Source: Catellatospora sp. IY07-71
GTDB lineage: Bacteria; Actinomycetota; Actinomycetes; Mycobacteriales; Micromonosporaceae
DNA length: 64,000 bases
Assembly: GCF_018326265.1 (NCBI RefSeq)
Contig: NZ_AP023360.1
Span: 3,339,501 to 3,403,500 of the forward strand
Reading direction: 5' to 3'
The notes under the pieces were generated by a model. That model made no database searches. It was given only the letters and a program-made list of their open reading frames with translations, and was not told the DNA's origin. The translations under genes and the position numbers were made by a program. Position 1 is the stretch's first letter. Every line of letters begins with the position of its first letter. Positions 1 through 9,161 of this stretch are shown here, one piece after another.

Positions 1-762
1 GTGCACGGGCCGGTCGACTCCGAGCTGCGCGGCTACTACCGCACCCTGGACCGCGACCTGTCGCTGGTGGCGATCAGCCACCGCCAGCGCGCGCTGGCCC
101 CGGAGCTGAACTGGGTCGGCGCCGTGCACAACGGGCTGCGCCCGCAGGACTGGCCGTTCCAGCGGGAGAAGAAGGACTACGCGCTGTTCCTGGGCCGGTT
201 CAGCCCGGACAAGGGCGCGCACACCGCGGTACGGGCGGCGCACGAGGCCGGGCTGCCGCTGATCCTGGCCGGCAAGTGCGCCGAGGCGGCCGAGAAGAAG
301 TACTTCGCCGAGCAGGTTGAGCCGCTGCTCGGGCCGCACGACGACATGATCGGCATCGCCGACGCGACACTCAAGCGCGAGTTGCTGGCAAACGCCCGCT
401 GCCTGCTGTTTCCTGTGCAGTGGGAGGAACCTTTCGGCATGGTGATGATCGAGTCGATGGTGTGCGGCACGCCGGTGGTGGCGCTGCGCGCCGGTGCGGT
501 GCCCGAGGTCGTGGAGGACGGCGTGAGCGGGTTCATCTGCGACGACCCCGGGCAGCTGCCCGCGGCGATGCGTGCCGCGGTGGAGCTGGACCCGGCGGAG
601 TGCCGCGAGCACGTGGTGCGGCGCTTCAGCGACGAGCGGATGGCGATGGGCTACGTGCAGGCGTACCGGGCCGCGCTGGCGGAACGGCGTCAGCCGCGCT
701 CCTCGCGTGGCGCGCGGCTTGCGGTGCGGTCCGGACGGCTGACCTCGGCGGGTGACCGGTGA
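1..762 (+). CDS. GT4-family glycosyltransferase, 5' end outside window
   Basis: Retaining GT-B glycosyltransferase (GT4 type) that would transfer a sugar from a nucleotide donor; the acceptor is not predictable. The frame is open from base 1, and the N-terminal acceptor domain is mostly missing, so the true start lies upstream of the window. The donor-binding C-terminal domain starts near residue 60 (YALFLGRFSPDKG). It carries the E-x7-E signature at E143 and E151 within EEPFGMVMIESMVCGTPVVA, followed by the usual GAVPEVVEDGVSGF loop. The stop overlaps the next gene's GTG start by 4 bases, so the two are translationally coupled. That suggests a shared role in glucan or compatible-solute metabolism, which is inference. 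Confidence 0.85.
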   Translation: MHGPVDSELRGYYRTLDRDLSLVAISHRQRALAPELNWVGAVHNGLRPQDWPFQREKKDYALFLGRFSPDKGAHTAVRAAHEAGLPLILAGKCAEAAEKKYFAEQVEPLLGPHDDMIGIADATLKRELLANARCLLFPVQWEEPFGMVMIESMVCGTPVVALRAGAVPEVVEDGVSGFICDDPGQLPAAMRAAVELDPAECREHVVRRFSDERMAMGYVQAYRAALAERRQPRSSRGARLAVRSGRLTSAGDR

Positions 763-2855
763 CGGCTCCCGCCCCCTTGAACGCAGGCGACCCCGCGCCG
801 CACGGCCAGGGTCAGGTGACCATCGTCGAAGGCACCACGTTCAGCATCTGCGCGCCCAGCGGGGACATGGAGCCCGGGGGCGCGCAGGGGCTGTTCTTCC
901 GGGACACCCGGATCATCTCGCGCTGGCAGTTGCGGGTGGACGGGCAGGCGCCGCAGCCGCTGTCGGTGGTCGACGCCGACGCGTACGCCGCCCGGTTCAT
1001 GCTGCGCCGCCAGCCCGCCGCCGGGCACGCCGACAGCACGCTGCTGGTGGTGCGCGAGCGCTGCGTCGGCGAGGGCATGCGTGAGATCGTCACGCTGACC
1101 AACGTCGGCCGCGAGGCGACGCTGGTGCACCTGGAGCTGCACGTCGACTCCGACTTCGCGGACCTGTTCGCGGTGAAGGAGGGACACGCCGGCGGCTCGG
1201 CCACGCACTCCAGCGCCAGCGGCGTGAACCTGGTGTTCAGCCGCCCTGACGGCTCGCGCGGCCTGCTGGTGCACGCCACCGGCGAGCCGACGAGCACGCA
1301 CAACGGGCTGAGCTGGCAGGTGGTGATCCCGGCGCGGGACGAGTGGCGCACCGAGATCGTGGTGCACCCGGTGGTGGAGAGCCGCCGCATCGAGCCGCGC
1401 TTTCGCGACCACATGGAGGCCGAGGAGGCCGAGGCGCACACCTGGCGGCGCAACGTCACCTCGATCCGCGCGCAGCACCAGGACCTCAACCTGGTGCTGC
1501 GGCGCAGCGTGCGCGACCTGGACGCGCTGCGCATCTCGACGGGGGAGGAGCCGGGGCAGACCTTCGTCGCGGCCGGCGCGCCCTGGTTCATGACCCTGTT
1601 CGGCCGGGACAGCCTGCTCACCTCGTGGATGACGCTGCCGCTGGACCCGAAGCTGGCGGTGGGCACCCTGCATACGCTGGCCGCGCTGCAGGGCCGCGGC
1701 GTGGACCCGCGCACCGAGGAGGAGCCCGGCCGGATCCTGCACGAGCTGCGGCTCGGCCCGCAGAGCGCGTCGGCGCTGGGCGGCACCCACTACTACGGCA
1801 CCATCGACGCCAGCCCGCTGTTCGTCGCCCTGCTGGGGGAGGCCTGGCGGTGGGGCGCGGCCGAGTCGGACGTGCGCACGCTGCTGCCCGCCGCCGACGC
1901 GGTGCTGGCCTGGCTCGACGGCTACGGCGACCGCGACGGCGACGGGTTCGTGGAGTACCAGCGGGCCACCGACCGGGGCCTGTTCAACCAGGGCTGGAAG
2001 GACAGCTGGGACGGCGTCAACGACGCGGCGGGGCAGCTCGCCGAGCCGCCGGTCGCGCTCGCCGAGGTCCAGGCGTACGCGTACGCGGCCTGGCTCGGCC
2101 GCGCCGACCTGGCCGACGCGTTCGGCGAGCCGGCCGTGGCCGACAACTGCCGCCAGCGCGCCGAGAAGCTGCGCGCCCGTTTCGCCGAGGCGTTCTGGCT
2201 GCACGACGAGGGCTACTTCGCGATCGCGCTGGACGGGCGCAAGCGGCAGATGGACGCGATGAGCAGCAACGTGGGCCACTGCCTGTGGACCGGCATCGTC
2301 ACCGACGAGCACGCCGAGCGGCTGGTCGCCCGCCTGTCCCAACCGGACATGGACAGCGGCTTCGGCCTGCGTACGCTGTCGGACCGGTCGGGGGCGTACA
2401 ACCCGATGAGCTACCACAACGGGTCGGTGTGGCCGCACGACACGGCGCTGTGCGTGGCGGGCCTGATGCGCTACGCCCACATCCCCGGCGCGGTCGAGCT
2501 GGCCCACCGGCTCACCGCGGGGCTGCTGCGCGCCGCGACGGCGTTCGGCGGCCGGCTGCCCGAGCTGTTCTGCGGGTTCGCCGCCGACCAGTTCCACCCG
2601 CCGGTGCCGTACCCGACCTCGTGCTCGCCGCAGGCCTGGGCCAGCGCCGCGCCGCTGCTGATCGTGCGGGCCTTCCTCGGGCTGGACCTGAACGTGCCGC
2701 GCGGCGAGGTGGTGCTGCGTCCGCGGCTGCCGCAGGAGTGGGGCACCGTCACGCTGGACCGGCTGCCGTTCAACGGCTCGCTGCTGAAGATCACCGCGTC
2801 GGGCACCGAGGCGGAGGTGCAGGGCCTGCCGGAACCCCCGAACGTCAGCGGCTGA
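759..2855 (+). CDS. Glycogen debranching-type glycoside hydrolase (amylo-alpha-1,6-glucosidase family)
   Basis: A 698-aa cytosolic-looking protein with no signal peptide. Residues about 14-200 match the N-terminal beta-sandwich of the GDE_N_bis family (TIVEGTTFSICAPSGDMEPG and FFRDTRIISRW motifs). The rest is an (alpha/alpha)6-barrel catalytic region with FGRDSL near residue 280, GWKDSWDG near residue 412 and a late YHNGSVWPHD motif, as in bacterial amylo-alpha-1,6-glucosidases. Such proteins trim alpha-1,6 branches or act on related glucosides. The start is GTG overlapping the upstream glycosyltransferase stop (GTGA). Substrate is not determinable from sequence. The gene ends two bases before the convergent sigma-factor stop. 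Confidence 0.85.
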   Translation: MTAPAPLNAGDPAPHGQGQVTIVEGTTFSICAPSGDMEPGGAQGLFFRDTRIISRWQLRVDGQAPQPLSVVDADAYAARFMLRRQPAAGHADSTLLVVRERCVGEGMREIVTLTNVGREATLVHLELHVDSDFADLFAVKEGHAGGSATHSSASGVNLVFSRPDGSRGLLVHATGEPTSTHNGLSWQVVIPARDEWRTEIVVHPVVESRRIEPRFRDHMEAEEAEAHTWRRNVTSIRAQHQDLNLVLRRSVRDLDALRISTGEEPGQTFVAAGAPWFMTLFGRDSLLTSWMTLPLDPKLAVGTLHTLAALQGRGVDPRTEEEPGRILHELRLGPQSASALGGTHYYGTIDASPLFVALLGEAWRWGAAESDVRTLLPAADAVLAWLDGYGDRDGDGFVEYQRATDRGLFNQGWKDSWDGVNDAAGQLAEPPVALAEVQAYAYAAWLGRADLADAFGEPAVADNCRQRAEKLRARFAEAFWLHDEGYFAIALDGRKRQMDAMSSNVGHCLWTGIVTDEHAERLVARLSQPDMDSGFGLRTLSDRSGAYNPMSYHNGSVWPHDTALCVAGLMRYAHIPGAVELAHRLTAGLLRAATAFGGRLPELFCGFAADQFHPPVPYPTSCSPQAWASAAPLLIVRAFLGLDLNVPRGEVVLRPRLPQEWGTVTLDRLPFNGSLLKITASGTEAEVQGLPEPPNVSG

Positions 2856-2856
2856 C

Positions 2857-3705
2857 TCACAGCTGATCGGCCAGGGCCTGGCGCAGCTGCTGCAGGCACC
2901 GCGCCAGCAGCCGTGACACGTGCATCTGGGACAGGCCCAGCCGCTGCGCGATCTCGGCCTGGGTGAGGTCGCCGCAGAAGCGCAGCGCCAGGATCTGCTG
3001 GTCGCGTGGGGTGAGCGTGGCGACGGCCGCCTGGATGGCCTGCCGGTCGGGCAGCGACTCCAGGCGGCGGTCCTGCTCGCCGAGCAGCTCGCCGAGCTCG
3101 GCGAAGCCGCTGCCGCTGCGCACCACGCTGTTGAGCGAGCTGACGGCGTACGCGTGGGCGCACTCCAAGCCGTCGCGAATGTCGTTCTCGGAGCGGCCGA
3201 GGTGCCCGGCCAGGTCACGTACGTCCGGGGTGCGCTGCAGGGCCTGGCACAGCTGCGGCACCGCGCGGCTGATCTCCAGATGCAGCTCCTGCAGCCGCCG
3301 GTGCACCCGCAGCGCCCAGCCGCGGTCGCGGAAGTGCCGGCGCAGCTCGCCGAGCATGGTGGGCGCGGCGAAGTGCTCGAACCGGACGCCGTGGCTGGCG
3401 TCGTACCGGTCCACGGATTTGATCAGGCCCAGCAGCGCGACCTGCACGAGGTCGTCGGGGTCCTCGCCGCGGCAGCTGAACCGCCGGGCCAGCCGCCGGG
3501 CCAGCGGCATCCCGGCACGGATGACCGCGTCCCGGGCCCGGTCGCGGGCCGGGTCACCCGGCGGTATGCGGCGCAGCCGCTCCAGCGCCACCGAGACCCT
3601 GCGGTCGCGCTCGGCTGTCCACGCCTCGGTGAGCGGTTCCGAAGAACCGCGTTCCGGGTCGGGTTCGATAGTCAACGTGTCGGCACGGGTGCTCATCGCC
3701 GCCAT
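2857..3705 (-). CDS. SigB/SigF-family RNA polymerase sigma factor
   Basis: A 282-aa alternative sigma factor of the general-stress/sporulation SigB-SigF group. Region 2 lies at about residues 55-130 (DPDDLVQVALLGLIKSVDRY, then FAAPTMLGELRRHFRD). Region 3 follows at about 140-200. Region 4 ends the protein with the DNA-binding helix-turn-helix QAEIAQRLGLSQMHVSRLL. An internal ATG at 3696 (MSTRAD) is an alternative start; neither has a strong Shine-Dalgarno. No anti-sigma or anti-anti-sigma gene is adjacent, unlike classical sigB loci, so regulation must come from elsewhere. A promoter of the form this class recognises occurs at 52812-52836. Confidence 0.92.
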   Translation of the reverse strand: MAAMSTRADTLTIEPDPERGSSEPLTEAWTAERDRRVSVALERLRRIPPGDPARDRARDAVIRAGMPLARRLARRFSCRGEDPDDLVQVALLGLIKSVDRYDASHGVRFEHFAAPTMLGELRRHFRDRGWALRVHRRLQELHLEISRAVPQLCQALQRTPDVRDLAGHLGRSENDIRDGLECAHAYAVSSLNSVVRSGSGFAELGELLGEQDRRLESLPDRQAIQAAVATLTPRDQQILALRFCGDLTQAEIAQRLGLSQMHVSRLLARCLQQLRQALADQL

Positions 3706-3762
3706 CCGCTGGTCACGCCGTCGCGCCGCCGGTGTGGCGGCTGTCGTCGGCCCTCAGCAGCT

Positions 3763-4176
3763 CTATGCGGATTTTAGCGACATGTCGGTAGCCGGCGCGG
3801 AGGTTGCCGGCTTTCTAGGGCGGGGCAGCGCGGCCACCTCCGCGTGCACCGCCGTGCCGTAGGCGCAGATCTCCACCCACGACTCGGTGACCTGGCGGTT
3901 GTCGAAGCGCATCGCGAGCACCGCGTTGGCGCCCATGCGCCGGGCGACGCGCGCCATGCGGTCGACGGCCTCCAGCCGGCACTCGGTCAGCATGTGGATG
4001 CGCACGTCCATGCTGACGCCGGTGCCGTCGTTGACGTTCTTGAAGCCTTCGGTGTACGGGCTGAGCGTCCGCGCCGACAGGCCGAGCACCTCGCCGAAGA
4101 CCGTCCTGACCGTGTACCCCGGCAGTTGGTCCGTCGTGACGACCAGCACGCCCCCGCGGTTGACCGCATCCCTCAT
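3763..4176 (-). CDS. YbjQ/UPF0145-family protein
   Basis: A 137-aa protein of the YbjQ (DUF74) family of small proteins that form a ring-like oligomer; the biochemical role is unknown. Family hallmarks are VLVVTTDQLPGYTVRTVFGE at the N-terminus and RMGANAVLAMRFDN in the second half. The ATG at 4176 is chosen because a strong GGAGGTGG Shine-Dalgarno (complement of 4181-4190) sits about 7 nt upstream. A longer in-frame reading to 4239 lacks family similarity. It is divergent from the Nudix gene across an unusually AT-rich 139-bp spacer (4177-4315), which probably holds both promoters. Confidence 0.85.
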   Translation of the reverse strand: MRDAVNRGGVLVVTTDQLPGYTVRTVFGEVLGLSARTLSPYTEGFKNVNDGTGVSMDVRIHMLTECRLEAVDRMARVARRMGANAVLAMRFDNRQVTESWVEICAYGTAVHAEVAALPRPRKPATSAPATDMSLKSA

Positions 4177-4315
4177 GACACCACCTCCTGGTAAGTCCGA
4201 TAAAGGTGTTATGTCCATCGTGAATGAAAAAGGCATCATCTGGTACTCATTTACCAGCCTTTTGTGTTAATGGGGTGAATGGGACAGCGCTCGTGAGCTG
4301 TGCGAACATGCCGTC

Positions 4316-4801
4316 ATGCCACTGACGCCGATCATCGCCACGCTCGCCTACGTGCTCTCCCCGGACGGCGGCAGCGTGCTGCTGCTGCACCGGGACAAGC
4401 GGCCCGACGACATCCACTACGGCAAGCATGTCGGGCTCGGCGGCCGGGTCGAGCGCGACGAGGACGTGCTCACCGGCGTCAAGCGTGAGGTGCAGGAGGA
4501 GTCCGGCCTGATCGCACGGGAGCTGTCGCTGCGCGGCACGGTGTCCTGGCCCGGGTTCGGCAAGGGCGGCGCGGACTGGTTCGGCTTCGTGTTCCGCGTC
4601 GACTCCTTCGACGGCGTCGCGCATGAGGGCAACCACGAGGGCACGCTGACCTGGCTGCCGCTCGAGCGGCTGTTCGAGGTGCCCATGTGGGCCAGCGACC
4701 GGGAGTGGCTGCCCATGGTCTTCGACGACGACCCGCGCCCGTTCCACGGCGTCATGCCCTACCGCGACGGCGAGATGCTCAGCTGGAGCTACCTGCGCTG
4801 A
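4316..4801 (+). CDS. Nudix hydrolase (8-oxo-dGTPase-like)
   Basis: A 161-aa Nudix hydrolase. The Nudix box GGRVERDEDVLTGVKREVQE, continuing EESGL, spans about residues 41-66 and supplies the Mg-binding glutamates (REVQEE). The neighbouring GKHVGLGGRV and the C-terminal WLPLERLFEVPMW resemble the MutT/MTH1-type 8-oxo-dGTP diphosphatases that sanitise the nucleotide pool. Substrate assignment is by family resemblance only; other NDP-X substrates are possible. The gene is monocistronic and convergent with the downstream toxin-antitoxin pair, with a strong hairpin at 4962-4992 between them. Confidence 0.9.
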   Translation: MPLTPIIATLAYVLSPDGGSVLLLHRDKRPDDIHYGKHVGLGGRVERDEDVLTGVKREVQEESGLIARELSLRGTVSWPGFGKGGADWFGFVFRVDSFDGVAHEGNHEGTLTWLPLERLFEVPMWASDREWLPMVFDDDPRPFHGVMPYRDGEMLSWSYLR

Positions 4802-5007
4802 GGCGCTGGCTGCGGCACAACACCGGGATGATGAACATCTCGTCTCTCGCTGGCGGTCGACGGCGTCTGGGGCAGGAACACCCGCAAGAGGATGTGGTTC
4901 TCGTCGGGCTTCAACGCCGACCGCGTGTACGTCCCGCGGGTCTGGCGATATGAGCCGTCCGGCCCGCCCGTCACCGCATCGCGGTGGCGGGCAGGCCTCT
5001 TGGCGGT
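4802..5007. other. Gene-free spacer between Nudix gene and antitoxin gene
   Basis: No convincing gene. A 61-codon minus-strand frame here has no recognisable family or Shine-Dalgarno. The only structure seen is the hairpin at 4962-4992, annotated separately. Confidence 0.5.
4962..4992. terminator. Bidirectional hairpin between convergent genes
   Basis: Inverted repeat GCCCGCC/CACCGC with complement GCGGTG/GGCGGGC around an ATC loop, interrupted by a 3-nt asymmetry. It lies between the convergent Nudix and antitoxin genes and lacks a long T-run, as is common in actinomycetes. Confidence 0.6.
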
Positions 5008-5340
5008 TCAGGCGATGTTGAGCTGGATGTTGCCGATGCGGGCGACGATGTCGAGGTGGCCGCCGAGCCCGGTCACATAGGCGCGCAGACTCTCCAGACT
5101 GGTCGCGGCACCGCTCTCGATTTGACTGATCCGAGCCTGGGACAGACCCGCGGTCTCGGCGAGCTGGCTTTGGGTGAGGCCGAGCTGCTTGCGGATCTCC
5201 GCGAGCTGGGCGCCGCTGACGGAGGCAAGCATCTCCTCGCGCATGCGGGCTCGACGGACCGTGCGCTCCTCGGTGTCCCAGGTGGGGTCCGCGGTGCGGG
5301 CCTTGGCCTTCACATCCCGCCAATTCGATGGGGCGGTCAT
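5008..5340 (-). CDS. XRE-family HTH antitoxin (HigA-like)
   Basis: A 110-aa DNA-binding antitoxin. A Cro/C1-type helix-turn-helix occupies about residues 40-95 (IRKQLGLTQSQLAETAGLSQ, then ARISQIESGAATSLESL). It is preceded by a basic and acidic linker that, by analogy to HigA/RelB-type systems, would contact the toxin. The ATG at 5340 overlaps the toxin stop by 4 bases, so the toxin precedes the antitoxin, the HigBA order. It is expected to repress its own operon through the palindrome at 5707-5737. A stand-alone repressor role is possible but less likely given the coupled partner. Confidence 0.85.
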   Translation of the reverse strand: MTAPSNWRDVKAKARTADPTWDTEERTVRRARMREEMLASVSGAQLAEIRKQLGLTQSQLAETAGLSQARISQIESGAATSLESLRAYVTGLGGHLDIVARIGNIQLNIA

Positions 5341-5705
5341 CGCCGTTCCTCCTTCAGCCTCGTCAGATGTTCTTCAAGCCGTTCGTCTGCCAGGGGAACC
5401 GCGCTCTGGTACCACCGTTTCCACTGTCCGGACTTGTCCCCGGCGATAAGGAAGATCGCCTCGCGTAGCGGGTCGAACGCGAAGAGCAGCCGAACCTCTG
5501 TCGAGCCGGAGGAGCCCGGTCGCAGTTCCTTCATATGGTGGAATCTGCTGGTCTGAATCCGATCGACCAACGGTCGGCCGAGCGCCGGGCCGTGCTCGGC
5601 GAGCAGATCGATGGCCTCGGCGACCAGGTCGGCGCTGATCGGATCGGTGGCGCACAGCTCCAGGAACCAAGTCTCGACCTCTTCGTGGAGGTTGATTTCC
5701 CACAC
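5337..5705 (-). CDS. RelE/HigB-type toxin (phage Gp49-like family)
   Basis: A 122-aa predicted mRNA interferase. The fold-defining stretches are EVETWFLELCATDPISADLV at the N-terminus, the substrate-facing FHHMKELRPG region in the middle, and EVRLLFAFDPLREAIFLIAG. The last resembles the beta-strands of the Gp49-like (DUF891) branch of RelE/ParE toxins; KSGQWKRWYQSAVPLADERL follows. The GTG at 5705 is chosen because it starts the conserved VWEINLHEEV segment. It sits only 1 nt after the operator palindrome, implying a leaderless message. Coupling to the downstream HTH gene supports a type II toxin-antitoxin system. Confidence 0.85.
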   Translation of the reverse strand: MWEINLHEEVETWFLELCATDPISADLVAEAIDLLAEHGPALGRPLVDRIQTSRFHHMKELRPGSSGSTEVRLLFAFDPLREAIFLIAGDKSGQWKRWYQSAVPLADERLEEHLTRLKEERR

Positions 5706-5706
5706 C

Positions 5707-5737
5707 CGCCCAGTATAAGCAGCACTTATACTGGGCG
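5707..5737 (-). promoter_or_regulatory. Palindromic operator overlapping the toxin-antitoxin promoter
   Basis: Perfect 13-bp inverted repeat CGCCCAGTATAAG / CTTATACTGGGCG with a 5-nt centre. Reading on the minus strand, TATACT lies 6 nt before the toxin GTG. A -10 here would start transcription at or near the start codon (leaderless), and antitoxin binding would occlude it. This is inferred from position and symmetry. Confidence 0.7.
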
Positions 5738-5782
5738 CCAGAAATGCGAGCGTCGAGCGCATACCAGAATGATCGGTACGGC

Positions 5783-6963
5783 TCAATCAGTGCGCAGCGC
5801 TACGACCGGGTCCAGCTTCCCGGCCCGCTGCGCCGGCGCCACTCCGAACACGATGCCGACCGCGCATGAGACGCCGAACGCCAGCGCGATCGACCACCAG
5901 GTCAGCGCCGCGGGCACGGGGCTCAGCGCGGCCACGGCGAGGGACACGCCCACCCCGAGCGCGATCCCGAGCAGGCCTCCCGTCGTGGTCAGCAGCACCG
6001 CCTCCAGCAGGAACTGCGTGCCGATGTCGCGCGGCCGGGCGCCCAGCGCCTTGCGCAGCCCGATCTCGCGGGTGCGCTCGCGGACGGATACCAGCATGAT
6101 GTTGGATACGCCGACGCCGCCGACCAGCAGCGAGATGCCCGCGATCGCGGCCAGCACGGCGGTGAGCACGCCCAGGATGTCGCCCAGCGCGCCCAGGATC
6201 TGCTCCTGGGTCACCGCGCTGAACTGCTCGTCCGGGTGGCGGCGGGTCAGCTCCGCGACGATGTCGTCGCCGAGTGAGTCGATGGTCGCGGCGTCGGGCG
6301 CCTTGACCGCGAACGCGTCCACCCGTTTGGTGGCCAGCAGCCGCTGCGCCGTGCTCAGCGGGATGTGCACCTCGTTGTCGCGGTCCACGCCCAGGCTCTG
6401 GCCCAGCGGCGCGAACACCCCGATCACCCGGAAGCGCACGCCCGCGATGGTGACCTGCTGCCCGACCGGGTCGCGCTCGCCGAACAGGACCCGCGCCACC
6501 GAGTCGCCGAGCACCGCCACGCGGCGGCCGGTGTCCACATCGGTGCGGGTCAGGTAGGTGCCGGTGCGCAGGTCGCGCAGGAACACCTTCGGCGTCGTCT
6601 CCAGCACGCCCAGCACGCTGGTGAACGCCGACTCCTTGCCGGCGCGTACGCTCTCGCCCGAGGTCAGCGACACCGCCACCCGGTCGCGCGAGCCGACCAC
6701 CCGGATGACCGCGTCCAGATCGGACTGGTCCAGCCGGGACACCGCCGGCGCGGCGTTGAGGCTCACCTGGCCGGGCACCACGATCAGCAGGTTCGAGCCG
6801 AGCCCTTCGACCTGGGCCTGCACCTCGTTCTTGGTGCCGGTGCCCAGCGCCACCAGGATCACCACGGCCGCGACGCCGATCACCATGCCCAGCATGGTCA
6901 GGCCGCTGCGCAGCCGGTTGGCCCGCAGCGCGTCCAGCGCGACCCGCCACGCCTCCGCCAGCC

Positions 6964-6967
<4 letters not shown>
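5783..6967 (-). CDS. MacB-type ABC transporter permease
   Basis: A 394-aa membrane component of a tripartite-like ABC exporter. The N-terminal transmembrane helix (LTMLGMVIGVAAVVILVALG, about 20-40) is followed by a large extracytoplasmic MacB_PCD domain (about 45-240). The C-terminal FtsX-like three-helix bundle (about 265-394) includes the conserved REIGLRKALGARPRDI coupling helix. The start ATG overlaps the stop of the upstream ATPase gene by 4 bases, making it the last gene of the operon. MacB-type systems are mechanotransducers that push lipoproteins, peptides or antibiotics across; the substrate here is unknown. Confidence 0.93.
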
Positions 6968-7727
<760 letters not shown>

Positions 7728-7731
<4 letters not shown>

Positions 7732-9068
7732 GGCAGCTCGTCGCCTTCGGCGACCCGGTCCACGCCGCGCACCACGACCCGCTCGCCCTCCTGCAGGCCG
7801 TCGGTGACCTGCAGGGTGTCCGCGCCGGACGCGCCGATCTCGACCGGGCGGCGCTGGGCGCGGCCGTCGGCGCCGCGTACCCACACGCAGTCCTTGCCGT
7901 CGCAGGTGAACACGGCCGCGGCCGGCACCGCCAGCGCGTCGGCCGCCTCGCGCACCCGCAGCCGGGCCACCGCGCTCATGCCCGGCCGCGGCGCGGGCGC
8001 GTCCGAAGGGACCTCCAGCGTCAGGTGCACCCGGTACGCCACCGCGCCGCGGCTGTTCGGCGTCGGCAGCACGTCGATCGCGCTCACCCGCGCCGGGTAG
8101 CTCACGCCGGGTGCGGCGTCCAGCTCCACGTCGGCGGCGACACCGGTCTGGACCAGCAGGATGTCGGTCTCGTCGACCTCGGCGACGACGCCCAGCTCGC
8201 TGGTGTCCACGATGGTCAGCACGGCGGTCCCGGTGCTGATCGGCGCACCGACCGCGGGTGCCGAGGCGACCCCGGCGGGGGCCGCCGCGACCGGGCCGGA
8301 CACGCCGCTGGGCAGGCCCGCGCCCATCCCGCCGAGCAGGCTGCTCAGGTCGGGTGCGGCCGCGGCCGAGGACGTGCCGCCGAGCTGCACCACCCCGGCG
8401 ATCGGGGCGCGCAGGCTCAGCGCGTTCACCGTCGACTTGGCCAGGTCGTACGCCTGCTGCGCCTGCAGCCGCTGCGCCGAGCCGAGCGCCTGCATCGCCG
8501 AGCCGAGCGAGGCCACGCCCCGCTGCACCGCGTCGGCGGCCGAGGCGACGCCCGCCGACGCCTGCCGGTAGCCGGTCTCGGCGGCGACGATGTGGGCGAG
8601 CAGCGCGTCCCGCACCGCCGGGTCGGCGATCTGCGCGGCGGCCTTGCGCGCCTCGTCGAACGCGTCCCGGGCGGCCTTGTCCAGCTTGCGCCGCGCCGCG
8701 CTCAGGTCCACCCGGGGCCCGCCGCCGCCGGAGCGCTTCGCCGCGTCCAGCGCCTGCTTGGCCTGGCGCAGCCGGGTCTGCGACGCCGGTGAGCTGATCA
8801 CGGCGAGCAGCTGGCCCTTGGCGACCTGCTGGCCGGGCGCGACGGCGAGGCGGGCCAGGGTCCCGTCGGCGGGCGCGGTGAGCGTGACGGCGGCGCGGGC
8901 GGTGACCGAGGCGGGGGCGTCGACCAGCTCGCTGACCGTGGACCGGCCCACGTCGGCCAGGCCGACATCGGGAGTGTCCTCACAGGACGCCGCGGTCAGC
9001 GATACGAGCAGGGCGATCGCGCCGAGAGCCAGCGCGGGGCGGGTGGTGCGGTCGAGGAGGGGTCGCAC
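7728..9068 (-). CDS. HlyD/MacA-type efflux adaptor, lipoprotein-like
   Basis: A 446-aa membrane-fusion-type adaptor, first gene of a three-gene exporter operon. A signal sequence (LALGAIALLVSLTAASC) with a cysteine near residue 29 suggests lipidation. The biotinyl-lipoyl half-motifs flank a long alpha-helical hairpin: TLARLAVAPGQQVAKGQLLA leads into coiled-coil helices (about 95-210), and LRAPIAGVVQLGG closes it. A beta-barrel (AADVELDAAPGVSYPARVSA) and a C-terminal membrane-proximal domain (EGERVVVRGVDRVAEGDELP) follow. In a monoderm the adaptor likely works as an extracytoplasmic extension of the permease rather than docking an outer-membrane channel. Confidence 0.9.
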
Positions 9069-9161
9069 TCAGGCGAGCCTACTGAGCCGCGGCAAGCGTG
9101 GCCAGACGCAGGGTGCCGCCGGGACAGTGGCATGTGGCACTCTCTTCCACGGAGGTGCCCG

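Noticed and set aside
690-3218. An 842-codon minus-strand frame opposite the debranching gene
   Set aside because: Low-complexity, Arg/Pro-rich shadow of real genes on the other strand; no family and no ribosome-binding site.
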